Shown here piece after piece: positions 7,909-17,571 of a DNA stretch of 64,000 nt (position 1 is its first letter; every line of letters starts with the position of its first letter). The notes under the pieces are model-generated. The model was not told where the DNA came from, did not search any database, and saw nothing but the letters and a program-made list of their open reading frames with translations. This stretch comes from Tamlana sp038148895 (GTDB lineage: Bacteria > Bacteroidota > Bacteroidia > Flavobacteriales > Flavobacteriaceae), in NCBI GenBank assembly GCA_038148895.1, contig JBBVGQ010000005.1; one strand, 5' to 3'. The translations under genes were made by a program, and so were the position numbers.

Positions 7909-8358
7909 TTAAGATAATTTAGCTTTTACGATACTAGAAATGGTTTTGCCATCGGCTTGCCCTGCAAGTTCTTTGCTCACAATGCCCATTACTTTACCCA
8001 TATCTTTCATCCCTTCTGCGCCTATTTGCTCAATGGTGGCTACTACTACTTTTTCAATTTCTTCGTCGGTTAGAGCCTCTGGTAAAAATTGAGCAATAAT
8101 ATCGGCTTCCGCTAACTCTGGAGCAGCTAAATCTTCACGTCCTTGCTCAACATAAATAGCCGCACTATCGCGTCTTTGCTTTACTTGCTTTTGAAGTATT
8201 TTAAGCTCTTGTTCTTCTGTCAATTCTTCTTTGGCACCACTTTCGGTCTGCGCTAACAGTATAGCCGATTTTATGGCACGCAAAGCCGTAAGAGCCGTTT
8301 GGTCCTTAGATTTCATGGCTTCCTTTAAAGCCGACATGACCTCTTGTTGTAAACTCAT
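7909..8358 (-). CDS. GatB/YqeY domain protein
   Basis: A 149-residue cytoplasmic protein of the YqeY family, related to the C-terminal tRNA-binding domain of GatB. It begins MSLQQEVMSALKEAMKSKDQ and contains the typical FLPEALTDEEIE segment near 90-101 and GKVMGIVSKELAGQADGK near 120-137. The precise role of the free-standing protein is not established. It follows the ftsZ terminator and is followed after 7 nt by tRNA-Arg, an arrangement consistent with a tRNA-linked function. Confidence 0.88.
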   Translation of the reverse strand: MSLQQEVMSALKEAMKSKDQTALTALRAIKSAILLAQTESGAKEELTEEQELKILQKQVKQRRDSAAIYVEQGREDLAAPELAEADIIAQFLPEALTDEEIEKVVVATIEQIGAEGMKDMGKVMGIVSKELAGQADGKTISSIVKAKLS

Positions 8359-8435
8359 TATAGTTTCTATTTGAGTGCGAAGATAAAAAAGTTAACATGA
8401 AAAAGAAACAAGTTTTTCCATTTTGAACCAACCCT

Positions 8436-8478
8436 TATCAAAATAAAAAACCCGAAAAGTTGAGGGCCTTTTCGGGTT
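8436..8478 (-). terminator. Terminator of the dcw cluster (after ftsZ)
   Basis: An 11-bp GC-containing stem (8449-8459 with 8468-8478) with an 8-nt loop. On the minus strand it is followed by a T-rich run complementary to 8438-8450. Confidence 0.85.
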
Positions 8479-8508
8479 GAACTAACATATTGGTTAAATT
8501 CTTGTGAG

Positions 8509-10503
8509 TTAGTCTACATTATCATGTAAAAAAGAATTATTACTTCTCAATTTAATGTCGTCGTTATCATCTGTGCCCACACTAGTCCTGGACATATCTG
8601 TCTCGGATGAATGCTTGGCATCAGTTAAATTCACGCCTTGACGCTTGTAAGCAGGAACTTTTTCAATATCGTCAATTTTTGCATTGTTGAATTTGTAGTT
8701 GAAGTCTTTCATTTTTCGTCTACGCTCTTCTGCCCTTTCCTTTAGCAATTCAGAAATTGGTGAGTTCATTGGATCAATCTCCTCTGTTGTCTCTTCCTCA
8801 ACTTTTGATGTTTTTATAGTTTTCTTCTCAAAAACAACATCTTGGTCAAATTCCTCTAAAACTTCGTTTGCTTTTGATTGTTTTTTGTTCATTGAAGATT
8901 CTACCTCAACATAATCGTCCAAAGCGTAACGAATGTCTCCATTTTCATTGGTTTCGTTTACGGTAATCAACTCAACATAGTCGTTTACTTTTATGTCCTT
9001 TAATTCGTCTTCATCTAAATCGAACAACATCTTCTCCTCTTTTTCTTCCTTTTTTTCAGGTTTGCTTTCTGAAATTGGCAAATCGAAAGTCAACGTTATT
9101 TGTTGCTCTTCCTCAACATAATCGGAAACCACTTCAATATCTTTGACATCATCAACATCAGTAGACATTCTGGTTACTGGCTTGATAATAAAATCTTCAT
9201 CCTCTTGAACATTGGCGCTTATTTCCTCATAAACCACCTTAATGTTTTTTATGAGTTCTGAAGTTGGAATCAAATCAAGGTCTTTGGATACCCTTTTGTG
9301 GTTTTTATTATTGATTGAATCCTTTTCTACGTTGCTTAGTTCCTCTTCTTCGGAATCTAAATCTAAAGTGTGGCGAACCACTGTTGGCTCCTTTTTCTCC
9401 TTCAATTCAATAACCGGTGCAATGATTACAGGTTCTTTTTCTTTAGCTTCCAATTCCAAATCCTCACTTAAAGAGTGTACCACTTTTTTGGTTTCGGTAT
9501 TTGAAATCTCATCCTGTTGCTCGATATTAAAACCGGTTGCTATGATGGTTACTGCTATTGATTCTTCCAACGATTCATCTTCACCAACACCCATAATGAT
9601 ATTGGCACCATGGCCTGCTTCATTTTGGATGTGGTCGTTGATTTCGCCAATTTCATCAATAGTGATTTCTTGTGAGCCAGAAACAATTAGCAACAACACA
9701 TTTTTAGCGCCTGTAATTTTGTTATCATTCAACAATGGCGAATCCAATGCTTTGCGGATGGCTTCCTGCGCACGGTTTTGGCCAGATGCCAATGCAGAAC
9801 CCATAATTGCGGTTCCACTATTGCTCAACACGGTTTTAGCGTCGCGTAAATCGATATTTTGCGTGTAGTGGTGTGTAATAACTTCGGCTATACCACGAGC
9901 AGCGGTAGATAACACTTCGTCAGCTTTAGAGAACCCAGCCTTAAAACCAAGGTTGCCATAAACTTCGCGAAGTTTGTTGTTATTAATCACGATTAAAGAA
10001 TCCACCACATCTCTTAACTTTTCAATACCCTTTTGTGATTGCTCAATACGCATTCTACCTTCAAACTGAAAAGGCATAGTAACAATTCCTACGGTTAAAA
10101 TATCTAAATCCTTTGCCATTTTAGCAATAATTGGTGCAGCACCAGTTCCGGTACCACCACCCATTCCAGCAGTAATGAATACCATCTTTGTATTGGTATC
10201 AAGCATTTGGGAAATATCGTCAAAACTTTCAACGGCAGCTTGTTCACCTATATCCGGATTAGCCCCAGCGCCTAAACCTTCAGTTAAATTAACGCCTAAT
10301 TGTATTTTATTTGGCACACCACTATTCTGGAGGGCTTGGGCATCGGTATTACAGATGTAGAAATCTACACCCTTAATGCCTTGTTGAAACATGTGGTTAA
10401 TGGCATTGCTACCGCCACCACCAACGCCAATAACCTTTATGACATTGGATTGGTTTTTGGGTAAATCAAATGCGATGCTTTCGAATTCTTTCTTGCTGCT
10501 CAT
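8509..10503 (-). CDS. ftsZ: Cell division GTPase FtsZ with extended acidic C-terminal tail
   Basis: The tubulin homologue that forms the division ring at midcell. The GTP-binding glycine loop GMGGGTGTGAAP lies near residues 113-124, after GVGGGGSNAINHM near 26-38. The T7-loop segment NxxFxxKxxFxxxD type is represented by NLGFKAGFSKADEV near 184-197. The GTPase core ends around residue 320. The remaining 340 residues or so are strongly acidic and low in hydrophobics, ending in a conserved-looking LRSNNSFLHDNVD tip that would bind FtsA and other partners. At 664 residues it is much longer than the roughly 380 aa of E. coli FtsZ, as expected in this family. Last gene of the dcw cluster, 56 bp after ftsA. 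Confidence 0.96.
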   Translation of the reverse strand: MSSKKEFESIAFDLPKNQSNVIKVIGVGGGGSNAINHMFQQGIKGVDFYICNTDAQALQNSGVPNKIQLGVNLTEGLGAGANPDIGEQAAVESFDDISQMLDTNTKMVFITAGMGGGTGTGAAPIIAKMAKDLDILTVGIVTMPFQFEGRMRIEQSQKGIEKLRDVVDSLIVINNNKLREVYGNLGFKAGFSKADEVLSTAARGIAEVITHHYTQNIDLRDAKTVLSNSGTAIMGSALASGQNRAQEAIRKALDSPLLNDNKITGAKNVLLLIVSGSQEITIDEIGEINDHIQNEAGHGANIIMGVGEDESLEESIAVTIIATGFNIEQQDEISNTETKKVVHSLSEDLELEAKEKEPVIIAPVIELKEKKEPTVVRHTLDLDSEEEELSNVEKDSINNKNHKRVSKDLDLIPTSELIKNIKVVYEEISANVQEDEDFIIKPVTRMSTDVDDVKDIEVVSDYVEEEQQITLTFDLPISESKPEKKEEKEEKMLFDLDEDELKDIKVNDYVELITVNETNENGDIRYALDDYVEVESSMNKKQSKANEVLEEFDQDVVFEKKTIKTSKVEEETTEEIDPMNSPISELLKERAEERRRKMKDFNYKFNNAKIDDIEKVPAYKRQGVNLTDAKHSSETDMSRTSVGTDDNDDIKLRSNNSFLHDNVD

Positions 10504-10559
10504 AAATTCTGATTTTCTGGGGTTCTTATACTATTATTTTGGTTCAATGGATTTAATTA

Positions 10560-11876
10560 CTATTCGGCGTTATCTAAAAAATCTTTAACGCGCTCGGTTA
10601 ACTTATCTAGGAATGAGCGTCTTTCCTTGATTGGTTTTTCTTTAATTTCTTCTTCAACAGCCGATTCAGCTTCACTTCTAGCTTGTTCTTGTTGCTTGTG
10701 CTCCAACTTTTTTCTTTCGTGGCGTTTTAAGCCATCCAACACCAAACCTACCGCTGTTGCAAACAAAGGGCTTGTTATTTCGTCATCGCTATCACCGGCC
10801 AAATGCTCGTTTGGATAACCAATTCGGGTATCCATACCGGTTATATATTCCACCAATTGCTTTAAATGCTTTAACTGGCTACCTCCACCGGTTAAAACAA
10901 TGCCCGCAATTAATTTTTTCTTTTGCTCTTCGTGTCCGTAATTTTTTATTTCGACATACACTTGCTCAATAATTTCAACAACGCGCGCATGTATAATTTT
11001 AGACAGGTTTTTTAATGTAATCTCCTTTGGCTCTCTGCCCCTTAATCCCGGAATGGACACTATTTCATTATCCTTATTCTCTCCAGGCCATGCAGAACCA
11101 AATTTAATTTTCAACAGTTCTGCTTGTTTTTCAATGATGGAGCAACCTTCCTTAATGTCTTCTGTAATCACATTTCCGCCAAAAGGAATCACTGCCGTAT
11201 GCCGAATGATGCCATCTCTAAAAATAGCCAAGTCGGTTGTTCCACCACCTATATCAATCAATGCCACGCCAGCTTCTTTTTCTTCTTGGCTCAATACTGC
11301 ATTTGCTGAAGCTAAAGGCTCTAAGGTTATGCCTTCCAAATTTAAACCTGAGCTTTGAACACAGCGCCCAATATTCCTAATGGATGAAACTTGACCAACA
11401 ACTACATGAAAATTGGCTTCTAGACGACCACCGTACATCCCAATAGGTTCCTTGATTTCAGCCTGCCCGTCAACTTTATATTCCTGTGGCAATACATGGA
11501 TAATCTCTTCACCAGGAAGCATCACCAGTTTATGGACTTGATTGATTAGTCTATCAATATCATCTTCGTCAATAACCGTTTCAGAATTTGACCGGGTTAT
11601 GTAATCGCTGTGTTGCAAACTTCTAATGTGCTGACCAGCTATACCAACGGTTACGTCTTCAATTTTTATGTCTGCAGCTATTTCAGCTTCTTGAACAGCT
11701 TGCTGAATAGATTGAATGGTTTGCGTAATATTATTTACCACACCACGGTGCACACCTAAGCTTTTGGACTTACCAATACCTAAAATCTCGACTTTGCCGT
11801 ACTCGTTTTTACGACCAATCATCGCCACAATTTTGGTGGTCCCTATGTCTAATCCCACTGCTAAGTTTTGCTCCAT
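10560..11876 (-). CDS. ftsA: Cell division protein FtsA
   Basis: An actin-fold ATPase that links FtsZ filaments to the membrane. Phosphate-binding GLDIGTTKIVAMIG lies at residues 8-21 and ALIDIGGGTTDLAIF near 205-219. ILTGG-like GIVLTGGGSQLKHL lies near 330-343. The C-terminal part is basic and ends with an amphipathic FLDKLTERVKDFLDNAE that fits the membrane-targeting helix. It starts 3 nt after ftsQ stops and is followed by ftsZ, the usual order. Confidence 0.96.
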   Translation of the reverse strand: MEQNLAVGLDIGTTKIVAMIGRKNEYGKVEILGIGKSKSLGVHRGVVNNITQTIQSIQQAVQEAEIAADIKIEDVTVGIAGQHIRSLQHSDYITRSNSETVIDEDDIDRLINQVHKLVMLPGEEIIHVLPQEYKVDGQAEIKEPIGMYGGRLEANFHVVVGQVSSIRNIGRCVQSSGLNLEGITLEPLASANAVLSQEEKEAGVALIDIGGGTTDLAIFRDGIIRHTAVIPFGGNVITEDIKEGCSIIEKQAELLKIKFGSAWPGENKDNEIVSIPGLRGREPKEITLKNLSKIIHARVVEIIEQVYVEIKNYGHEEQKKKLIAGIVLTGGGSQLKHLKQLVEYITGMDTRIGYPNEHLAGDSDDEITSPLFATAVGLVLDGLKRHERKKLEHKQQEQARSEAESAVEEEIKEKPIKERRSFLDKLTERVKDFLDNAE

Positions 11877-11879
11877 AGT

Positions 11880-12599
11880 TTAAATTTTAGTACAAATTAC
11901 TTGGTTTTCAAACTGTAAATTAACTTTACTATAACTATTCAATTTTTTATCCTTCAGGTTCTTTTTATAGAATGCTTTTAGGTTGTTAATCTTCTTATCT
12001 AAAAAATCCACACTGCCCAACTGCACCAAAAAATCGCACTGCCTCAGTCTTAAAAAAAGCTGCTTGTTTAAATCTTGATGAATTTCAATGACGTGCATTT
12101 TTAAAAACTCATCTGACCTGATTTTACGCGCCATTTTATAGACGTTGCTTAAATTATTTTTTTCAACATAACCAGTAACCAATGGCACTCGCGCGGAATA
12201 ATTGCTTGACAATGGCATGAACGAACCCTCGTCATCAATGTAATAAGACGCATTTGTACTTACTCTCGCAATAGGTGTTTTTTGTTCTATTTCAGCATTA
12301 AGTGTACCATTTACAGCAACATACACTTCTGCAGATTTTATCATCGGATTAGATTTGAGGGCATTTTCTAATTCATTCAAAACTAAAGTTTCTTTAGGTA
12401 CTTTTTTAATACCCCCATAATTTTGTATTAACAATTTACTAACAGTTTCGTTGGTTATAAACAGATTGTTTTCGCCAATGAATTTTACATTTGGTTTTGA
12501 AACTTCCCTGCTTCCGTTTCTTTTTGAAGCAAAAGCAAACAAAAAGGCAACAAGGCCAAAAAGCGCAATCATTTTTATGTAGTTCCAATTAACTCGCAA
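11880..12599 (-). CDS. ftsQ: Cell division protein FtsQ
   Basis: A bitopic inner-membrane divisome protein, 239 residues. A short cytoplasmic tail is followed by one transmembrane helix (residues about 8-25, KMIALFGLVAFLFAFAS). A periplasmic POTRA-like domain follows, with NxxLxSNPMIKSAEVY near 85-100, then a beta domain. Sequence conservation is low in this family, so the call leans on position between murC and ftsA. It overlaps the end of murC by 11 nt. Confidence 0.88.
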   Translation of the reverse strand: MRVNWNYIKMIALFGLVAFLFAFASKRNGSREVSKPNVKFIGENNLFITNETVSKLLIQNYGGIKKVPKETLVLNELENALKSNPMIKSAEVYVAVNGTLNAEIEQKTPIARVSTNASYYIDDEGSFMPLSSNYSARVPLVTGYVEKNNLSNVYKMARKIRSDEFLKMHVIEIHQDLNKQLFLRLRQCDFLVQLGSVDFLDKKINNLKAFYKKNLKDKKLNSYSKVNLQFENQVICTKI

Positions 12600-13941
12600 T
12601 GCTAAACTCTTTTTTAATTCGTTTTACTTCTTCTCCAATATCGCCAGCGCCAATGGTTAAAATAACTTGTGCGTTACTTTTGTGGATGGCCTTAAGTAGT
12701 TCTGTTTTACTTACCAATTGCTTATTTTCATTATTAATTTTACCCAATAGCCAAGTTGAAGTTACCCCTTCAATGGGCAGCTCTCTAGCAGGATAAATTT
12801 CTAGTAATAATACCTCATCAAACTGTGATAGACTTTTGGCAAAATCGTCTATAAAATCTCGTGTTCTGCTATATAAATGTGGCTGAAAAATGGCTAACAC
12901 TTTTTTATCTGGGTACATTTCCCTTACGGCTTGATGAACCGCATTAATCTCTTCGGGGTGGTGTGCATAATCATCAATAAAAACCAAATTATCAGTTTTA
13001 ATGTGATAGGTAAATCTACGCTTAACACCTTTATAGGATGCTAAAGCTTTGGCGAGCTGTTGGTGTGGGCAACCATATTCTACAGCCATCGCCAAGGCTA
13101 TTAATGCATTCGACAAATTATGTCTACCAGGTAGGTTAAATTGAATATTTTTAAGCACTGTTTTTGGCGTTTTCACATCAAAAATATATGTGCCATTTTC
13201 TATTTTTATATTTTGAACGGAATAATCTGAATCGTCTTCTATACCATATGTAACACCCCTTAACGGCAATCCGCTTTTAACGAACAACTTACCATTGGGC
13301 TTTATTTTTTCTGAAAAATCCTTAAATGACTTTTTTAGCTCCGACGCATCACCATAAATATCCAAATGATCAGCATCCATTGAAGTGATGCAAGCCAAAT
13401 TGGGAGAAAGCGTTAAAAAAGAACGGTCAAACTCATCAGCTTCAACCACGGTAACTTCTGCTCCATTTAAGATTAAATTAGAATCGTAATTTTCACTTAT
13501 TCCGCCTAAAAATGCCGTTAAAGGCACATTGCACGAATACAATAAATGCCCCAAAATACTGGTTGTGGTTGTTTTACCATGTGTTCCTGCAACAGCTAAA
13601 CAAAATGTATTTTCGGTTATTAAACCAAGTAATCTAGAACGCTTCACTACCTGATAACCATTATTCATGTAGTAGTTCAATTCACTGTGATTTTTAGGAA
13701 TAGCAGGGGTGTAAACCACAAGCGTTTTTTCAGAATTGAGATATTCAGAATCAATATGCGATACCGAATCTTCAAAATGGACTTTTATTCCTAAAGCTCC
13801 CAAACTATCCGTAATATCTGTTTGGGTTTTATCATAGCCTGCAACATTTTTGCCGTTGGCCTTGAAATAGCGCGCAAGGGCACTCATACCGATTCCCCCG
13901 ATTCCTATGAAATAAATGCTATGTATTTTACTTATATCCAT
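12589..13941 (-). CDS. murC: UDP-N-acetylmuramate--L-alanine ligase
   Basis: Adds L-alanine to UDP-MurNAc in the cytoplasm, the first amino acid of the peptidoglycan stem. The N-terminal dinucleotide-like loop YFIGIGGIGMSALAR lies near 10-24. The ATP loop GTHGKTTTTS is near 118-127, and HHPEE(I) near 325 belongs to the Mur ligase C-terminal region. At 450 residues it has normal length. It follows murG by 5 nt and overlaps ftsQ. Confidence 0.96.
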   Translation of the reverse strand: MDISKIHSIYFIGIGGIGMSALARYFKANGKNVAGYDKTQTDITDSLGALGIKVHFEDSVSHIDSEYLNSEKTLVVYTPAIPKNHSELNYYMNNGYQVVKRSRLLGLITENTFCLAVAGTHGKTTTTSILGHLLYSCNVPLTAFLGGISENYDSNLILNGAEVTVVEADEFDRSFLTLSPNLACITSMDADHLDIYGDASELKKSFKDFSEKIKPNGKLFVKSGLPLRGVTYGIEDDSDYSVQNIKIENGTYIFDVKTPKTVLKNIQFNLPGRHNLSNALIALAMAVEYGCPHQQLAKALASYKGVKRRFTYHIKTDNLVFIDDYAHHPEEINAVHQAVREMYPDKKVLAIFQPHLYSRTRDFIDDFAKSLSQFDEVLLLEIYPARELPIEGVTSTWLLGKINNENKQLVSKTELLKAIHKSNAQVILTIGAGDIGEEVKRIKKEFSIAS

Positions 13942-13946
13942 TTAGG

Positions 13947-15038
13947 TTATTTCAAAAGTTTTTCAACTTCGTCTGCTATTTCTTTTGTTGCATTGGTCAA
14001 TGCCAATTTCTTAATGTTTTGGCCAAGCTCTTTTTGCTTTTCAGGTGATGCCAACAATTGCGAAAATTTGTTTTCAAAATCGGCATCCAAGTCTTCTTCC
14101 TTTATAATCATGGCCGCTTTTTTATCTACAATGGCCATGGCATTTTTTGTTTGATGGTCTTCGGCTACATTTGGTGATGGAATAAAAATGACTGGCTTAC
14201 CAACAATGCAAAGCTCTGAAACCGAACTTGCCCCCGCTCTGGAAACAATAATATCTGCAGCGGCATAAGCAAAATCCATATTATTTAAAAACTCATACAC
14301 CTGAACATTTTGGGTGTTGTTATATATTTTGTATTGTTGAAAATATAGCTTTCCACATTGCCAAATAATCTGAACATTTTGTGTGTCAAAAAAGTCCAGT
14401 TCCTTCTCAATCAATTCATTAATTCGTCTTGACCCCAAGCTTCCACCAATAACCAAGAGGGTGTATTTTCCATGCTTCAAATCGAAGAAATTCTTTGCCT
14501 CAACTGCTTTCGCGTCAATATCCAAAAGTCCTCGGCGCACTGGATTCCCTGTTTTTATGATTTTATCCTTTGGAAAAAACCGTTCCAATCCGTCGTATGC
14601 AACACATATTTTATTCGCCTTTTTAGCCAATAATTTATTGGTTATTCCCGGATATGAATTTTGCTCCTGAATCAACGTTGGAATATTGTTCATATTTGCC
14701 ATTTTTAGTAACGGCCCACTGGCAAAACCGCCCGTACCAATAACCACATCTGGGTTAAAAGTTTTAATAATTTTACGTGCTTTGAGCAGACTACTCACCA
14801 CTTTAAAAGGAAAACTTAAATTTTTTCTGGTTAACTTTCTCTGAATGCCCGAAATCCACAGTCCTTTAATTTTATATCCTGCCTGAGGCACTTTCTCCAT
14901 CTCCATTCTATCTTTTGCACCCACAAATAAAAACTCTGCATCTGGAAACCGAGATTTTAACTCGTTTGCAATGGCAATGGCAGGATAAATATGACCTCCC
15001 GTACCTCCTCCAGACAATATGATTCTATAGTTTTTCAT
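13947..15038 (-). CDS. murG: Undecaprenyl-PP-MurNAc-pentapeptide GlcNAc transferase
   Basis: Transfers GlcNAc to lipid I to make lipid II at the inner face of the membrane. The GT28 N-terminal glycine loop ILSGGGTGGHIYPAIAIA is at residues 7-24. The C-terminal donor-binding region has SRAGASSVSELCIVGKPVIFIPSP near 266-289, with the expected acidic residue and proline run. Length 363 is normal. It overlaps ftsW by one nucleotide (TAATG arrangement). Confidence 0.96.
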   Translation of the reverse strand: MKNYRIILSGGGTGGHIYPAIAIANELKSRFPDAEFLFVGAKDRMEMEKVPQAGYKIKGLWISGIQRKLTRKNLSFPFKVVSSLLKARKIIKTFNPDVVIGTGGFASGPLLKMANMNNIPTLIQEQNSYPGITNKLLAKKANKICVAYDGLERFFPKDKIIKTGNPVRRGLLDIDAKAVEAKNFFDLKHGKYTLLVIGGSLGSRRINELIEKELDFFDTQNVQIIWQCGKLYFQQYKIYNNTQNVQVYEFLNNMDFAYAAADIIVSRAGASSVSELCIVGKPVIFIPSPNVAEDHQTKNAMAIVDKKAAMIIKEEDLDADFENKFSQLLASPEKQKELGQNIKKLALTNATKEIADEVEKLLK

Positions 15039-16231
15039 TATATGGTTTCAGAAAGAATTTCCAACGGATTTTCTTCGCTTATTTCTTGTTCTTTTATTTC
15101 TTCTCTTTTAGCACTTACACTTAATATGATGCCTATAGCCAAACAAGTCATCCAAATAGATGTCCCTCCACTACTTATAAGCGGTAAGGTTTGTCCCGTT
15201 ACAGGGAAAAGTTCAACGGCTACCGCCATATTTATGAGTGCCTGGAACACAATGGGCAACCCTACACCTAGCACAAGCAGCTTTCCAAAAACAGTGTCAG
15301 ATTTTTGCGCGACAATCACAATTCTAAATAGCAACCACAGATATAATATCATGATTACGAATCCACCTATTAAGCCATATTCTTCTATGATAATCGCAAA
15401 AATGAAATCGGAAGATGATTGGGGCAAAAAGTTTTTTTGCATGCTCTTGCCTGGACCAACACCTTGAATGCCACCTGTTGCAATGGCTATTTTTGCTTTT
15501 TCAATTTGATAGTCGGCCTCAGTATCTTCAGGATTGGAAAAGCTTTCAATTCTACCCATCCAAGTATCAACCCTATTTGGCATGGCATCTGGAAATGCTT
15601 TAGCAATGAGGATAAACATGGTTAAAACCAAAAGGCCGGAACCTATAATTACAGCTAAATATCGAATAGGATAACCTCCCAAAAACACCAACATAACCAC
15701 CATTAAAAACATAATGGCTGCGGTTGAAAAGTTAGCAGGCAGAATAAGAATCAACACCAAAAACACCGGCAACCAAAGTGGCAGAATAGATGATTTGAAG
15801 GTAATGATTTCATCCTTTATTTTCGACATATAGCGAGCTACGTACACCATTAAAACGACTGCAGCCAAGGTTGATGTTTGAAACGACATACCCACAAAAG
15901 GAATTTGTATCCACCTGCTGGCATTGGCGCCTTCTATAGTTGTCCCTTGCAACATGGTTATGCCCAATAAAACCAACACTATTGGAATCATGATTAGCGA
16001 CAACCCTTTAAAATATCGGTACGGTATTTTATGCACGCCATACATAATAAAAAAGCCCAAAACCAAATGCACAAAATGCTTCACGAAAAATGCAAATGTA
16101 TTGCTACCACCGCCCTTGTAGGCCAAATTACTTGCAGCACTATAAACAGGAAGAAACGATAATATGGCCAACAATGCCACTATGGCCCAAATCAATCGAT
16201 CTCCTTTTATGTTTTTAAATAGTGTTTGCAT
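15038..16231 (-). CDS. ftsW: Lipid II polymerase FtsW (SEDS family)
   Basis: A polytopic inner-membrane SEDS glycosyltransferase for septal peptidoglycan, about ten membrane spans in 397 residues. Family segments visible are GGIQGVGPGKSMQKNFLPQSSSDFIFAIIIEE split across residues about 253-284 and PLISSGGTSIW near 348-358. Its gene sits between murD and murG, the usual place for FtsW, which favours FtsW over RodA. Confidence 0.94.
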   Translation of the reverse strand: MQTLFKNIKGDRLIWAIVALLAILSFLPVYSAASNLAYKGGGSNTFAFFVKHFVHLVLGFFIMYGVHKIPYRYFKGLSLIMIPIVLVLLGITMLQGTTIEGANASRWIQIPFVGMSFQTSTLAAVVLMVYVARYMSKIKDEIITFKSSILPLWLPVFLVLILILPANFSTAAIMFLMVVMLVFLGGYPIRYLAVIIGSGLLVLTMFILIAKAFPDAMPNRVDTWMGRIESFSNPEDTEADYQIEKAKIAIATGGIQGVGPGKSMQKNFLPQSSSDFIFAIIIEEYGLIGGFVIMILYLWLLFRIVIVAQKSDTVFGKLLVLGVGLPIVFQALINMAVAVELFPVTGQTLPLISSGGTSIWMTCLAIGIILSVSAKREEIKEQEISEENPLEILSETI

Positions 16232-16239
16232 TTTTTATT

Positions 16240-17571
16240 TTATAAATTCCTAACTGCATCTTTGAATTGACGGCCTCTGTCTTCATAATTCTCAAACAAA
16301 TCGAAACTTGCACAAGCAGGCGACAACAAAACATTATCTCCTGATTCCGCTACTTTATAAGCGATTTTTACAGCTTCACTCATAAACTGTGTTTCAACAA
16401 TAATATCTACCATATTGCCAAAAGTGTTCATTAACTTTTCATTATCAACACCCAAACAAATAATGGCCTTTACCTTTTCATTTACAAACGGAAAAAGCTC
16501 TTCATAATTATTGCCTTTATCAACACCACCAACAATCCAAACCGTAGGGGCATCCATACTTTCCAAAGCATAGTAGGTTGCATTTACATTGGTAGCCTTT
16601 GAATCGTTTATATACTGTACTTTGTTGATTTTTAAAACCTCTTCCAATCGATGCTCAACACCTTGAAAATTTTCAAGACTTTCTCTAATCGTTTGTTTTC
16701 TAATTTTTAGCAAATGAGCAACTGTTGAAGCTGCCATTGCATTTTTAATGTTGTGCTTTCCTTCTAGTGTTAGGCTTGTTGTTGGCATAGTGATTTTATC
16801 GTTATTTATAGTTATTTTCATGTTGTTTTGTTCTAAATAAGCTCCATTTTCAATGGTTTTGACCAAGGAAAATGGCAATAATGTGGATTGAACTGGATTC
16901 TTTTTTAAATGATTTACAATCACTTCATCATCGGCATCATAAATCAAATAATCGTCTTTGGTTTGATTCATGGCTATCCTGAATTTTGATTTGATATAGT
17001 TTTCAAATTTGTAATCATACCTATCCAAATGGTCTGGCGTTATGTTGGTAATCACGGCAATTTTTGGTTTAAAATCTATGATATCGTCCAATTGAAAACT
17101 GCTGATTTCAAGAACATAGTTTTCAAAATCATCCTCTAAAACTTGCTTTGCGAAACTGTCTCCAATATTTCCGGCCAACCCAACATTCAACTCTTGTTTT
17201 AAAAGATGGTGTGTTAAGGTTGCGGTGGTTGTTTTACCGTTACTGCCTGTAATTCCAATAATGGTAGCATCTGTAAATTTTGATGCAAACTCAATTTCTG
17301 AAACTACCTTAATCCCTTTTTCGCGAATTTGTTTCACTAAAGGCACTTTATCTGGAATCCCAGGACTTTTCATAACCAAATCGGCATTCAGAATTTTAGA
17401 TTCCGTATGGGTTTCATCTTCCCATTCAATCTCATTATGTACAAGAACTTGTTTATATTTCTCCTTTATTTTTCCTTTATCGGAAACAAATACTTCAAAG
17501 CCTTTTTCCTTTGCCAAGAGTGCGGTTCCCACACCACTTTCTCCTCCGCCAAGCACCACCAGCCTTTTCAT
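16240..17571 (-). CDS. murD: UDP-N-acetylmuramoyl-L-alanine--D-glutamate ligase
   Basis: Adds D-glutamate to UDP-MurNAc-L-Ala. N-terminal GGGESGVGTALLA is near 8-20, the ATP loop GITGSNGKTTTATL near 105-118 and the central ligase motif NITPDHLDRY near 176-185. Length 443 is normal. The start abuts the mraY stop with no spacer, indicating coupled translation. It precedes ftsW by 8 nt. Confidence 0.95.
   Translation of the reverse strand: MKRLVVLGGGESGVGTALLAKEKGFEVFVSDKGKIKEKYKQVLVHNEIEWEDETHTESKILNADLVMKSPGIPDKVPLVKQIREKGIKVVSEIEFASKFTDATIIGITGSNGKTTTATLTHHLLKQELNVGLAGNIGDSFAKQVLEDDFENYVLEISSFQLDDIIDFKPKIAVITNITPDHLDRYDYKFENYIKSKFRIAMNQTKDDYLIYDADDEVIVNHLKKNPVQSTLLPFSLVKTIENGAYLEQNNMKITINNDKITMPTTSLTLEGKHNIKNAMAASTVAHLLKIRKQTIRESLENFQGVEHRLEEVLKINKVQYINDSKATNVNATYYALESMDAPTVWIVGGVDKGNNYEELFPFVNEKVKAIICLGVDNEKLMNTFGNMVDIIVETQFMSEAVKIAYKVAESGDNVLLSPACASFDLFENYEDRGRQFKDAVRNL

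Noticed and set aside
9242..9868. 208-codon plus-strand frame opposite ftsZ
   Set aside because: Shadow frame of the low-complexity acidic tail region of FtsZ; no promoter, no family resemblance.
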